Origin: Actinomycetes bacterium | GTDB taxonomy: Bacteria; Actinomycetota; Acidimicrobiia; Acidimicrobiales; SZUA-35 | NCBI GenBank assembly: GCA_024227975.1 | Contig: JAAETV010000598.1 | Location: forward strand, 1-19,250 | Direction of reading: 5' to 3' | DNA length: 19,250 bases | Shown: positions 6,573 to 15,125 of the stretch, piece by piece | Position numbering within the stretch: position 1 is the first letter of the stretch | Layout: each line of letters begins with the position of its first letter | The notes under the pieces: generated by a model | The model's input: the letters and a program-made list of their open reading frames with translations, nothing else | Database searches by the model: none | What the model was told of the DNA's origin: nothing | Translations under genes and position numbers: made by a program

Positions 6573-7250
6573 CTACTCGTAAACGCCACGGGCCTCATCA
6601 CGAACGATCTCACCGTGCGACAGCTCGATCACGCGGCGGCGCATCGTGTCGACGATGCCACGATCATGGCTGGCCATCACCACCGTCGTTCCCGTCTTGT
6701 TGATGCGGTCGAGAAGGCGCATGATGCCGATCGATGTCTGAGGATCTAGGTTCCCGGTCGGCTCGTCGGCCAGGAGGATCAGGGGCCGGTTGACGAAGGC
6801 TCGGGCGATCGACACCCGCTGCTGCTCACCACCGGAGAGCTGATTGGGGTACTTCAGCATCTTGTCACCGAGGCCTACCAGCTCACAGATGGCCGGTACC
6901 TGGGTGCGGATCACACTCCGGGGCCGCCCGATCACCTCGAGGGCGAAGGCGATGTTCTCGGCCACCGTCTTGGTCGGGAGGAGCTTGAAGTCCTGAAAGA
7001 TGGCCCCGATGTTGCGGCGCAGCATCGGTACCTTCCAGCTCGACATCTGCCCGATGTCCTTGCCGGCCACATAGATCCGCCCGGCGTCCGGCTCCTCTTG
7101 CTTGTTGAGCAGTCGCAAGAACGTCGACTTGCCCGATCCTGACGGGCCGACGAGGAAGACGAACTCTCCCTTGCTGATGTCAGCATCAGCATCGACAAGA
7201 GCTACGGAGTGCCCGGGGTACTCCTTGGTCACGTTTTCAAGCTTGATCAT
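6573..7250 (-). CDS. ftsE: Cell division ATP-binding protein FtsE
   Basis: 225 residues, the standard FtsE size. All ABC ATPase motifs are present: Walker A GPSGSGKS (35-42), Q-loop in [11 protein letters not shown] (82-92), signature [14 protein letters not shown] (138-151), Walker B LILLADEP (157-164), then TGNLD and the switch His in VVMASHD. The N-terminal [12 protein letters not shown] and the [15 protein letters not shown] stretch are typical of FtsE rather than other small ABC proteins. It powers the FtsX permease at the membrane. ATG 7250 is preceded by GAGGT at good spacing. It lies 60 bp after prfB and 8 bp before ftsX, the usual prfB-ftsE-ftsX order of actinobacteria. Confidence 0.97.
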   Translation of the reverse strand: MIKLENVTKEYPGHSVALVDADADISKGEFVFLVGPSGSGKSTFLRLLNKQEEPDAGRIYVAGKDIGQMSSWKVPMLRRNIGAIFQDFKLLPTKTVAENIAFALEVIGRPRSVIRTQVPAICELVGLGDKMLKYPNQLSGGEQQRVSIARAFVNRPLILLADEPTGNLDPQTSIGIMRLLDRINKTGTTVVMASHDRGIVDTMRRRVIELSHGEIVRDEARGVYE

Positions 7251-7310
7251 CTAGACCTCATGCCGCCAGTCAAGGGTACCGCTTCGCCAGCGATGGTTGT
7301 TGTCACGAGC

Positions 7311-8423
<1,113 letters not shown>

Positions 8424-8432
8424 GGCCTACCC

Positions 8433-11186
8433 CTACCCGTGGCACAGCTTGAACTTCTTGCCACTCCCACAAGGGCAAGGAGCGTTTCGTGGGGTCTTGT
8501 CCCACTCGTCCTTGACAACGGTCTGCTGCTTGACCGGCTTGTCGGCCTTTGGCTCATCATCGACCCCGTCCTTGGTCGCTGTCAGCTCCGCCTCATTGAC
8601 CGTTGGGGCCGTCACGTTGGAGGTGATGGATGCAGCTCCGACCACCGGCGATGAACTGGCCTCACTCTTGGCTCCGTTGTCGGCTCCATCCGCTCCTTCA
8701 GCGGTACTCGAATCAACCTTGCGGGCCACCTCTACATGCATGATGTACTTGATGAAGTCAGTGGCGAGAGCGCTCATCATGGCGCTGAACAGGTCGAAGC
8801 CCTCCCGCTGCCACTCAGTGAGAGGGTCGCGCTGGCCCATGGCCCGCAGGCTGATGCCCTCTCGCAAGTAGTCCATTTCAGTCAGATGATCGCGCCAGCG
8901 CTGATCAATCAACTGGAGCATGACCTGGCGCTCGATCTGGCGCATCACGGGTGCTCCGAGCTCGACTTCACGAGTCTCGTATCGTGCCCGGCCCTCGTCG
9001 GCTATCAGGGTCCGCAGCTCTTCGGTCGAGTTGGTGGCGGCCAGAGCATCCTCGGTCAGCTCGGTTGGCCAGAACGAGCGCAGTTCAGTCAGGAGCCCTT
9101 CGAGATCCCAGGCATCGTCCAGTTCCTCGATGCAGTGGGTGCTGACCACGAGATCAGCGACGTCGGCAATGGCATCGATGCTGTCCTCTCGGAGGTCACC
9201 CTGTTCGAGGATCTGCTGGCGGCGCCGGTAGATCACTTTGCGCTGCTGGTTGAAGACCTCGTCGTACTTGAGGACGTTCTTGCGGATCTCGGCGTTGCGC
9301 TGCTCAACGGTGCTCTGAGCCCGCTCCACCGACTTGGTCACCATCTTGGACTCGATGGGGACATCATCGGGGAGGGCCTTGTCCATCACCCAATTCATGG
9401 CCCCGGTGGCGAAGATCCGCATCAGGTCGTCTTCGAGAGAGAGGTAGAAGCGGCTCTCGCCGGGGTCGCCCTGCCGGCCAGACCGGCCACGGAGCTGATC
9501 GTCGATACGGCGGCTCTCGTGGCGCTCCGTTGCCAGCACATAGAGCCCGCCGGCGTCGCGAACATGATCGCCGTTCTCTTCACAGATCGGGGACCAGTAA
9601 TCCAGGCGCTTCTGGTAATGGGTGGCCCCATCGTCAGACTCGAATTCGAGACCCTCGGCCTTGGTGTCGCGCTCGGCCAACTTCTCAGGGTTGCCACCGA
9701 GGATGATGTCGACCCCGCGACCGGCCATGTTGGTCGCCACCGTCACCGAACCCGGCTTGCCGGCCTGGGCCACGATGTCAGCTTCTCGGAAGTGGGCTTT
9801 GGCGTTGAGCACCTCATGATCAACGCCCCGCTTGACCAGGAGTTTTGCCAAGTGCTCGGACTTCTCCACCGAGGCCGTACCGACCAGGACCGGTTGGCCG
9901 GCCGCCACCCGTTCCTCGAGATCGTCGACAACGGCTTCGAATTTGGCTGCTTCAGACTTGTAGATCAGATCTGGCTCATCACGTCGGATGATAGGCATGT
10001 TGGTTGGAATCTGAACCACGGCCAAGCCATAGGTGGTTTCCAGCTCGGCCGCATCGGCCATAGCGGTACCCGTCATCCCGGCCAGCTTGTCGTAGAGGCG
10101 GAAGTAGTTCTGCAGGGTGACGGTGGCCATCGTCTGCTGCTCTTCTTTGATCTGGACCCCTTCTTTGGCCTCGACAGCCTGATGAAGACCATCGGACCAT
10201 CGGCGACCATCGAGGATCCGACCGGTGAACTCATCGACGATTTTGACCTCGCCATCAGCAACGAGATAGTCACGGTCGCGCTGGAACAGTTCCTTGGCTC
10301 GCAATGCTGCGTTGAGCTGGTGGACCAGATCGCCTTGGACTCCGTCATAGAGGTTCTCGACCCCCAGGATCTCCTCTACCCGAGAGATGCCGTCGTCGGT
10401 GATTGCGACGATGCGTTTCTCCTCGTCGACGTCATAGTCCTGATCACGCTGGAGTCGGCTGACGACGTCAGAGAACCGGTAGTAGAGGTCAGCGGCACCT
10501 CGAACCTTGCCACTGATGATGAGCGGGGTCCGAGCCTCGTCGATCAGGATCGAATCGATCTCGTCGACGATGGCATAGCCGTGGCCTCGCTGGGTCATGG
10601 CGTCCAGAGACCGAGCCATGTTGTCGCGCAAATAGTCGAACCCGAACTCGTTGTTGGTCCCGTAGGTAATATCGCGCCCGTACTGCTCCCGCTTGAAGTT
10701 CGGGTCGTTGTGGCCCGGTATGACCAGGCCAGTCTCCAGACCGAGCCAGCTGTAGACCCGGCCCATCCACTCAGCGTGGAACGATGCCAGATAGTCGTTG
10801 ACGGTGACGATATGGACACCCTTGCCGGCCAGGGCATTCAGGTAGACGGGAAGGGTAGAGACGAGGGTCTTGCCCTCACCTGTCTTCATTTCGGCTACCG
10901 AGCCCCAGTGAAGAGCGGCGCCACCGACGAGCTGAACCTCGTAGTGGCGTTGCCCGATCACCCGCCACGCCGCCTCACGGACTACGGCGAAGGCCTCGGG
11001 GAGCAGGTCATCGAGATCGGCGCCGTTATCCAGACGATCGCGAAAAACGGCGGTCTTGGCCTGGAGATCGTGGTCGCTCAGACCCTGCATCTCCGGTTCG
11101 AATACATTGATCGGCTCGACCACGGCCTGCACGACCTTCAGTCGCTTGCCTTCGCCGGCTTTGAGGATCTTGTCCAGGAGCTTCAT
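8433..11186 (-). CDS. secA: Preprotein translocase ATPase SecA
   Basis: 917 residues, full-length SecA. It pushes unfolded preproteins through SecYEG using ATP. Seen in order: the N-terminal LDKILKAGEGKRLK, Walker A MKTGEGKT (100-107), VNDYLA, the DEAD-type box IVDEIDSILIDEARTPLIISG, the preprotein cross-linking domain, the second RecA-like domain with VTVATNMAGRGVDI, the helical scaffold and wing domains, and a variable Ser/Ala-rich linker before the zinc tail. The tail reads NAPCPCGSGKKFKLCH, the C-x-C-x8-C-H metal site that binds SecB or ribosomes. This full tail suggests the housekeeping SecA1 rather than the accessory SecA2. ATG 11186 lacks a clear ribosome site; TAGAAT lies 9 bases upstream, so the leader may be only 2-3 nt. 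A hairpin repeat (11216-11246) lies just upstream. Confidence 0.98.
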   Translation of the reverse strand: MKLLDKILKAGEGKRLKVVQAVVEPINVFEPEMQGLSDHDLQAKTAVFRDRLDNGADLDDLLPEAFAVVREAAWRVIGQRHYEVQLVGGAALHWGSVAEMKTGEGKTLVSTLPVYLNALAGKGVHIVTVNDYLASFHAEWMGRVYSWLGLETGLVIPGHNDPNFKREQYGRDITYGTNNEFGFDYLRDNMARSLDAMTQRGHGYAIVDEIDSILIDEARTPLIISGKVRGAADLYYRFSDVVSRLQRDQDYDVDEEKRIVAITDDGISRVEEILGVENLYDGVQGDLVHQLNAALRAKELFQRDRDYLVADGEVKIVDEFTGRILDGRRWSDGLHQAVEAKEGVQIKEEQQTMATVTLQNYFRLYDKLAGMTGTAMADAAELETTYGLAVVQIPTNMPIIRRDEPDLIYKSEAAKFEAVVDDLEERVAAGQPVLVGTASVEKSEHLAKLLVKRGVDHEVLNAKAHFREADIVAQAGKPGSVTVATNMAGRGVDIILGGNPEKLAERDTKAEGLEFESDDGATHYQKRLDYWSPICEENGDHVRDAGGLYVLATERHESRRIDDQLRGRSGRQGDPGESRFYLSLEDDLMRIFATGAMNWVMDKALPDDVPIESKMVTKSVERAQSTVEQRNAEIRKNVLKYDEVFNQQRKVIYRRRQQILEQGDLREDSIDAIADVADLVVSTHCIEELDDAWDLEGLLTELRSFWPTELTEDALAATNSTEELRTLIADEGRARYETREVELGAPVMRQIERQVMLQLIDQRWRDHLTEMDYLREGISLRAMGQRDPLTEWQREGFDLFSAMMSALATDFIKYIMHVEVARKVDSSTAEGADGADNGAKSEASSSPVVGAASITSNVTAPTVNEAELTATKDGVDDEPKADKPVKQQTVVKDEWDKTPRNAPCPCGSGKKFKLCHG

Positions 11187-11195
11187 GTCCGCACC

Positions 11196-11201
11196 ATTCT
11201 A
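11196..11201 (-). promoter_or_regulatory. Candidate -10 box of secA
   Basis: On the minus strand TAGAAT (one mismatch from TATAAT) ends nine bases before the secA ATG, which puts the expected transcript start 2-3 bases before it. I see no clear -35; the position where it should lie is next to the hairpin repeat. Confidence 0.4.
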
Positions 11202-11215
11202 CGGCCCCCTCGCCC

Positions 11216-11246
11216 CGCCGATGTTTCGGCGGAGCCGAAACTCGGT
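11216..11246. repeat. Third, inverted copy of the hairpin repeat (hpf-secA gap)
   Basis: This 31-bp stretch matches the reverse complement of 1495-1525 (and 1592-1622) at 28 of 31 positions. The stem GTTTCGGC/GCCGAAAC (11223-11230, 11234-11241) is fully conserved; two of the three differences are in the loop, now GGA. Adjacent sequence includes GAGCGAAGCG, another GCGNAGC centre, instead of the second hairpin of the ssrA copies. It may end hpf transcription or be part of a dispersed palindrome family. Confidence 0.8.
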
Positions 11247-11296
11247 TTGTGGGGAGCGAAGCGACCGATCGGCAGACCTCGCTCGATCGAATTCGG

Positions 11297-11860
11297 TCAG
11301 TCGACGTCGATGAGGCCGACGTCGCCGTCATCGCGTCGATACACGATGGCGGACTTCTCGGTATCAGCGTTGGTGAACAGGTAGAAGTCGTGATTCAGCA
11401 GATCCATCTGCAACGCAGCCTCGTGAGGCTCCATCGGGGTCAGCTCGAAACGCTTGGTCTTGACGATCTGGTAGACAGACTCAGAGGCCTGCTCGCCATC
11501 ACTCAGGAGGCTCTCGGGGACGAGCTCCGCCTCGATCTGGGGCTTGTCGCGACTATGGCGGCGGCGCTCGATCTTTGTCTTGAGCTTGCGAAGCTGACGC
11601 TCCAGCTTGTCAACGGCAAGGTCGATGGCTGTATACCCATCCTGGGCGTGGACCTTACAGCGGACATGGTGACCGTGGCCCTCCAGGGTGACCTCACAGT
11701 ACTCCCGAGCATCGGAGCGAGCGTTCTTCTCCTCCCAGAAATGGACCTCGGCTCGATCCATGCCACCCAGGTAGCGGTCGAGACGACCGATCTTCTCAAC
11801 AGTCTGGTTGCGGAGTTTCTCCGAGACGGTGGTATGACGTCCACTTACTGAGACTTCCAT
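11297..11860 (-). CDS. hpf: Ribosome hibernation-promoting factor, long form
   Basis: 187 residues, the long (two-domain) HPF. The N-terminal RaiA/S30AE domain (about 1-105) begins MEVSVSGRHTTVSEKLRN and includes a basic helix, DLAVDKLERQLRKLKTKIERR. The C-terminal domain (about 130-187) reads VYQIVKTKRFELTPMEPHEAALQMDLLNHDFYLF..., the dimerisation module that joins two ribosomes into 100S particles. It silences ribosomes in stationary phase or stress. ATG 11860 follows GGAGG (11867-11871) at six bases, a strong ribosome site, unlike several neighbours. It lies between comF and secA, the same order I recall in Mycobacterium (Rv3240c-Rv3242c). Confidence 0.95.
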   Translation of the reverse strand: MEVSVSGRHTTVSEKLRNQTVEKIGRLDRYLGGMDRAEVHFWEEKNARSDAREYCEVTLEGHGHHVRCKVHAQDGYTAIDLAVDKLERQLRKLKTKIERRRHSRDKPQIEAELVPESLLSDGEQASESVYQIVKTKRFELTPMEPHEAALQMDLLNHDFYLFTNADTEKSAIVYRRDDGDVGLIDVD

Positions 11861-11889
11861 CTATGACCTCCAGGTCCTTGCTCACCAAC

Positions 11890-11895
11890 ACTGTA
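11890..11895 (-). promoter_or_regulatory. Candidate -10 box of hpf
   Basis: TACAGT on the minus strand fits TANNNT and would give a leader of about 22 nt carrying the GGAGG ribosome site. The -35 region is weak, so this is tentative. Confidence 0.3.
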
Positions 11896-11940
11896 CTCAT
11901 CAGAGGGCTGTCGCCGAACCACCAACGACCGCTCTGGGAC

Positions 11941-12549
11941 CTAGGTCCCGGGTACAACAGCGACGACACTGGCACGGATATCAACCGCCCCATGTGCCCG
12001 CAAGACGGTGGTCGCCGCCGCCAACGATGCTCCGCTGGTGCACACATCGTCGACCAGGATCACCGACGACGGACAAGGGCCGAGCCCAATGAGATCGGGC
12101 CCGCGTAGCCTCTCGGAGCGCGTGGCCCCAGCCTGAGCCTGGCGGCTGTCGCGCCGCAGCAAGCACCGGGCCGACATCCCGGTTCGGCGGGCCATTGCCC
12201 GCGCCAGGATCTGACCCTGGTCATAGCCACGCCGACGCTTCATCTTGCGGCTGGCCGGCACCCAGGTGATGACGGCCGCCTTCGTTCCCCTCAGGTCGGC
12301 CAGGTCGGCCAGGTCGGCCCCTAGCGACCGCAGTAGATCGAACCGGCCACCATTCTTGGCGGCCAAGAGGATCCGCCGAGAGTGGGCTTGATAGGAGCCC
12401 AGGGCGCCCAAACCATCGAGACCCAAGCCCTGCCCTATGGCTGCCAGCTCCGACGGTGACGGAGCCGATTGAACAAGTGCTGACCAGCACGACCCACAGA
12501 TTCGGGCCGCCTGATCTCCACACCCCGGACACCGCCGCTCGAAGAACAC
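11941..12549 (-). CDS. comF: ComF family phosphoribosyltransferase-like protein
   Basis: 202 residues. Typical ComF architecture: an N-terminal four-Cys zinc site (C7, C10, C18, C21 in RRCPGCG...ICGSC), then a type I phosphoribosyltransferase domain with VPASRKMKRRRGYDQGQ (about 97-113), GATRSERL and the PRPP loop VILVDDVCTSGAS (about 165-177). In competent bacteria ComF assists DNA uptake; in actinobacteria its role is not established, so the name reflects homology. The start is GTG 12549, seven bases after TATTGT and without a ribosome site, probably leaderless. An in-frame 9-bp triple repeat adds ADL-ADL-ADL around residues 78-86. hpf begins 80 bp downstream. Confidence 0.9.
   Translation of the reverse strand: MFFERRCPGCGDQAARICGSCWSALVQSAPSPSELAAIGQGLGLDGLGALGSYQAHSRRILLAAKNGGRFDLLRSLGADLADLADLRGTKAAVITWVPASRKMKRRRGYDQGQILARAMARRTGMSARCLLRRDSRQAQAGATRSERLRGPDLIGLGPCPSSVILVDDVCTSGASLAAATTVLRAHGAVDIRASVVAVVPGT
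12292..12318. repeat. Three tandem copies of a 9-bp unit inside comF
   Basis: CAGGTCGGC occurs three times head to tail. On the coding (minus) strand it adds in-frame Ala-Asp-Leu triplets, so copy-number changes would lengthen or shorten ComF by three residues without a frameshift. Confidence 0.85.
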
Positions 12550-12556
12550 GAACCAG

Positions 12557-12562
12557 ACAATA
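12557..12562 (-). promoter_or_regulatory. Candidate -10 box, leaderless start of comF
   Basis: TATTGT on the minus strand ends seven bases before the GTG start of comF. The -35 position falls just at the edge of the 84-bp duplication (12578 onward). Confidence 0.4.
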
Positions 12563-12577
12563 GAGAGGGCCTGTGAC

Positions 12578-12661
12578 GTCGGCGGCCGACTACATCAGCC
12601 ACCAACCTCAATACCGATAGTGATCAGGCTTGTACGGCCCATCCACAGGTACCCCGATGTA
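12578..12661. repeat. 84-bp tandem duplication, copy 1
   Basis: Identical at all 84 positions to 12663-12746, with a single extra T (12662) between the copies. It carries a second copy of the last 17 codons and stop of ahcY plus 30 bp of 3' flank. It begins with GTCGGC, and the same hexamer follows copy 2 at 12747-12752, consistent with slippage between short repeats. Confidence 0.95.
12608..12661 (-). pseudogene. Duplicated C-terminal fragment of ahcY
   Basis: 54 bases on the minus strand encode [17 protein letters not shown] and a TGA, identical to the true end of ahcY. There is no start codon and the fragment lies after the real stop, so it is a non-coding remnant of the tandem duplication. 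Confidence 0.85.
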
Positions 12662-12662
12662 T

Positions 12663-12746
12663 GTCGGCGGCCGACTACATCAGCCACCAACCTCAATACC
12701 GATAGTGATCAGGCTTGTACGGCCCATCCACAGGTACCCCGATGTA
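12663..12746. repeat. 84-bp tandem duplication, copy 2 (contains the real ahcY end)
   Basis: Exact partner of 12578-12661. It includes the functional ahcY stop (12693-12695). The junction 12656-12681 forms a quasi-palindrome: GATGTA, T, GTCGGC, G, GCCGACTACATC. Confidence 0.95.
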
Positions 12747-14165
12747 GTCGGCTTGCTCCTGGGTTAGTTTGGTGAGGCGAACACCGAGGGCATCGAGGTG
12801 GAGGCGCGCCACCTTCTCGTCGAGGATTTTGGGGAGAGTGACGACATTCATCCCGTAGGATTCAGCGTCGCGGTGCAGCTCGATCTGGGCCAGGACCTGG
12901 TTGGTGAAGCTGGCCGACATCACGAAGCTCGGATGCCCGGTGGCATTGCCGAGGTTGAGCAGCCGACCCTCACTCAACACGATGATGGAGTGGCCATCGG
13001 GGAAGCGGAACTCATCGACCTGAGGCTTGATGTTGATGCGCTGGACATCGCTTTGACGGAAGAGGCCGGCCATATCGATCTCGTTGTCGAAGTGACCGAT
13101 ATTGCCGACGATCGCTCCCTGCTTCATCCGGCCCATCATCTCGGCCGAGATGATGTCCTTGTTTCCGGTGCTGGTGATGAATACGTCAGCGGTCTCCAAC
13201 ACCCGTTCCATGGTGGAGACCTCATAGCCATCCATAGCGGCCTGGAGGGCGCAGATGGGGTCGATCTCGGTGATGATGACCCGGGCTCCCTGACCTCGTA
13301 GGGCCTCAGCACAACCCTTGCCAACGTCGCCGTAGCCGAACACGACGCAGGTCTTGCCCCCGATCATCACATCGGTGCCCCGGTTGATCCCGTCGAGGAG
13401 GCTGTGACGAGTTCCGTACTTGTTGTCGAACTTCGACTTGGTGACAGCGTCATTGACATTGATGGCGGGGAACTTCAGCAACCCCTGGTCACGCATCTCG
13501 TAGAGGCGGTGGACCCCGGTGGTCGTCTCTTCCGAGACACCCCGAACTGCCTCGGCCATGCGACTGAACAGGGTGTTGTCTTCGCCCTGGAGCTTGGTCA
13601 GGAGGTCGATGATGACGGCCCACTCCTCGGGATCGTCCTCGGTGGCGGGAGGGACCGCTCCGGCCTGTTCAAACTCCGCCCCCTTGTGGAGCAGTAGGGT
13701 GGCATCGCCTCCATCATCGAGGATCAGGCTTGGTGAGCCGTTCTCGTCGGGCCAGCGCAGCGCCTGCTCGGTGCACCACCAGTACTCCTCCAACGTCTCG
13801 CCCTTCCAGGCGTACACGGGGACCCCTTCCGGGCGCTCGGTGGTGCCCATGGGGCCGACGACGACGGCGGCCGCTGCTTCATCTTGGGTCGAGAAGATGT
13901 TGCAGCTGGCCCAGCGGACATCGGCTCCGAGCGACGTGAGAGTCTCGATCAGGACCGCGGTCTGCACCGTCATGTGCAGACTGCCCGTGATACGGGCCCC
14001 CTCGAGGGGTTGTTCGTCGTAGTACTCGGCCCTGAGTGACATCAGGCCCGGCATCTCATGTTCAGCCAATTCGATCTGCTTGCGACCGCTCCCGGCCAGA
14101 TCGAGATCAGCTACTTTGTAGTCGCCGTCGGCGACCCTTCGGGGACGAGATTCAGTGGCGGTCAT
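12693..14165 (-). CDS. ahcY: S-adenosylhomocysteinase (adenosylhomocysteine hydrolase)
   Basis: 490 residues, full length, including the roughly 40-residue insertion seen in many bacterial enzymes. It converts S-adenosylhomocysteine to homocysteine and adenosine, relieving product inhibition of methyltransferases, with bound NAD. Seen: [55 protein letters not shown] around the substrate/NAD site, the Rossmann loop [52 protein letters not shown], and the hallmark C-terminal KPDHYRY whose Lys and Tyr reach NAD in the neighbouring subunit. ATG 14165 follows AAAGGGAG at five bases, a good ribosome site, so unlike several neighbours this mRNA has a leader (see 14197-14231). The gene end has been tandemly duplicated but the frame is intact. 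Confidence 0.98.
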   Translation of the reverse strand: MTATESRPRRVADGDYKVADLDLAGSGRKQIELAEHEMPGLMSLRAEYYDEQPLEGARITGSLHMTVQTAVLIETLTSLGADVRWASCNIFSTQDEAAAAVVVGPMGTTERPEGVPVYAWKGETLEEYWWCTEQALRWPDENGSPSLILDDGGDATLLLHKGAEFEQAGAVPPATEDDPEEWAVIIDLLTKLQGEDNTLFSRMAEAVRGVSEETTTGVHRLYEMRDQGLLKFPAINVNDAVTKSKFDNKYGTRHSLLDGINRGTDVMIGGKTCVVFGYGDVGKGCAEALRGQGARVIITEIDPICALQAAMDGYEVSTMERVLETADVFITSTGNKDIISAEMMGRMKQGAIVGNIGHFDNEIDMAGLFRQSDVQRINIKPQVDEFRFPDGHSIIVLSEGRLLNLGNATGHPSFVMSASFTNQVLAQIELHRDAESYGMNVVTLPKILDEKVARLHLDALGVRLTKLTQEQADYIGVPVDGPYKPDHYRY

Positions 14166-14196
14166 AGCATCTCCCTTTCATGGTGTTTGATGGGGA

Positions 14197-14231
14197 GGGC
14201 TGAGGCCTGCTGGCCCGAATCAAGGCAGCCC
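14197..14231 (-). promoter_or_regulatory. Possible structured leader of ahcY
   Basis: In the 113-bp gap between ahcY and the divergent gene, the minus-strand RNA could pair GGGCTG with CAGCCC (14226-14231 with 14197-14202) around an inner GGCC-AGCA-GGCC hairpin (14215-14204). It lies 31 bases before the ahcY start. I could not match it to the SAH riboswitch consensus, so it may be chance. A TAGCCT at 14247-14252 could be the -10. Confidence 0.25.
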
Positions 14232-14278
14232 GGAAGGACCAAGCAAGGCTACAGCCCGTCTGCCAGAATCTGGGTGAC

Positions 14279-14857
14279 ATGCACATCGATTTCAAACAGC
14301 AACTCGCCTACATCAGGTCCGAAGCCGACGGTTTCGACCGACACCTGGCCGCTCTCGACGAACCTGCACAAGCAGTCATCGGTTGCCCCGGCTGGACCGT
14401 CATTGAGTTGCGAGATCACACGGCCGGCGTCTTTGCCTTCTGGCTCAGCCAGTTGGCCGAGGGCGACCCGACGGCCAACGAACCAACCTTTCCTCCCGAA
14501 GCTCGGACCCGGGCCAGCGAACCGGTGGCGGAACTGGCCGATGAGGTTGAGGTTCCCAACGAATTGGCCGCCGACGGGATCGACGAACTGATCGAGGTGT
14601 TCCTCGACGCCCCACCAGCAACTCAGGTCACCGGTACTCCCCTCCTCCGTCTGGTGACCCCAGACCGAACGTGGGACGTTGCCGTCAGCGAGAACGGTGT
14701 CTGGATCGACTCCGAGGGGGCCAGCAGGGAAGCGGACACAACCGTTCGAGGGTCGGCCTCCGACGTGATCCTGAGGCTATGGGGACGACCAGCGGCGGCA
14801 GAGGTGAGCGGGGATTCAACGGTCCTGGCCCGCTGGCAAGCCATCATGGACAGCTGA
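14279..14857 (+). CDS. Shortened MDMPI/DinB-like family protein (mycothiol-dependent type)
   Basis: 192 residues. CPGWTVIELRDHTAGVFAFW (36-55) is the signature of the maleylpyruvate-isomerase N-terminal family, a four-helix DinB-type bundle that uses mycothiol and a metal in characterised members. ELAADGIDELIEVFLD (95-110) matches the usual opening of the C-terminal domain, which continues to the end (RLVTPDRTWDV..., VRGSASDVILRLWGR). Typical family members have roughly 60 more residues between these parts, containing a W...E...H-R metal-ligand helix; here residues about 70-94 are a short charged linker. Only the first His (47) of the metal site is visible, so enzymatic activity is doubtful. 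ATG 14279 has no clear ribosome site. It diverges from ahcY and converges on the Trm112-like gene, 28 bp away. Its substrate is unknown. Confidence 0.8.
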   Translation: MHIDFKQQLAYIRSEADGFDRHLAALDEPAQAVIGCPGWTVIELRDHTAGVFAFWLSQLAEGDPTANEPTFPPEARTRASEPVAELADEVEVPNELAADGIDELIEVFLDAPPATQVTGTPLLRLVTPDRTWDVAVSENGVWIDSEGASREADTTVRGSASDVILRLWGRPAAAEVSGDSTVLARWQAIMDS

Positions 14858-14885
14858 AGCCGTTGTAGGAAGGTCTGGCAGTGGC

Positions 14886-15116
14886 CTAGAAGGTCGGTTC
14901 TATACCCTCGCTGGCGGCCAGAGCCACTAGGCGGTCGTGCTCGGTATCGCCCACCGACTCGGCCTCATCGATGAGCATCACGGGAATGTCGTCATCGATC
15001 CGGTAGCGCCGCTTGAGCCGAGGGTTGTAGAGGGCATGCTCGGCCTCGAAATAGAGCAGAGCACCCTTGTCCTCAGGGCAGGCGAGGATCTCCAGTAGTT
15101 GCGGATCGAGGGCCAT
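14886..15116 (-). CDS. Trm112/UPF0434-like small protein
   Basis: 76 residues. MALDPQLLEILACPEDKGALLYF and the later YRIDDDIPVMLIDEAE are the two conserved blocks of the bacterial Trm112p-like (UPF0434, YcaR-type) family. The eukaryotic Trm112 is a zinc-binding activator of methyltransferases. This copy keeps one Cys (in LACP), so a four-Cys zinc site is absent, as in many bacterial members. The C-terminal part (VGDTEHDRLVALAASEGIEPTF) looks like a short helical tail. It starts 9 bp after the manA stop and is the last gene of manB-manA-Trm112, an association I recall from other actinobacteria; its job there is not known. Confidence 0.85.
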   Translation of the reverse strand: MALDPQLLEILACPEDKGALLYFEAEHALYNPRLKRRYRIDDDIPVMLIDEAESVGDTEHDRLVALAASEGIEPTF

Positions 15117-15125
15117 GGGTGCAGC

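Noticed and set aside
8736..11384. 882-codon open frame on the plus strand, opposite secA
   Set aside because: It is the complement of a certain secA gene; its product has no recognisable domain and the opening follows from the codon use of secA in GC-rich DNA.
14166..14278. Classical SAH riboswitch before ahcY
   Set aside because: The conserved core sequence I know for that class is not present; only generic stems were seen.
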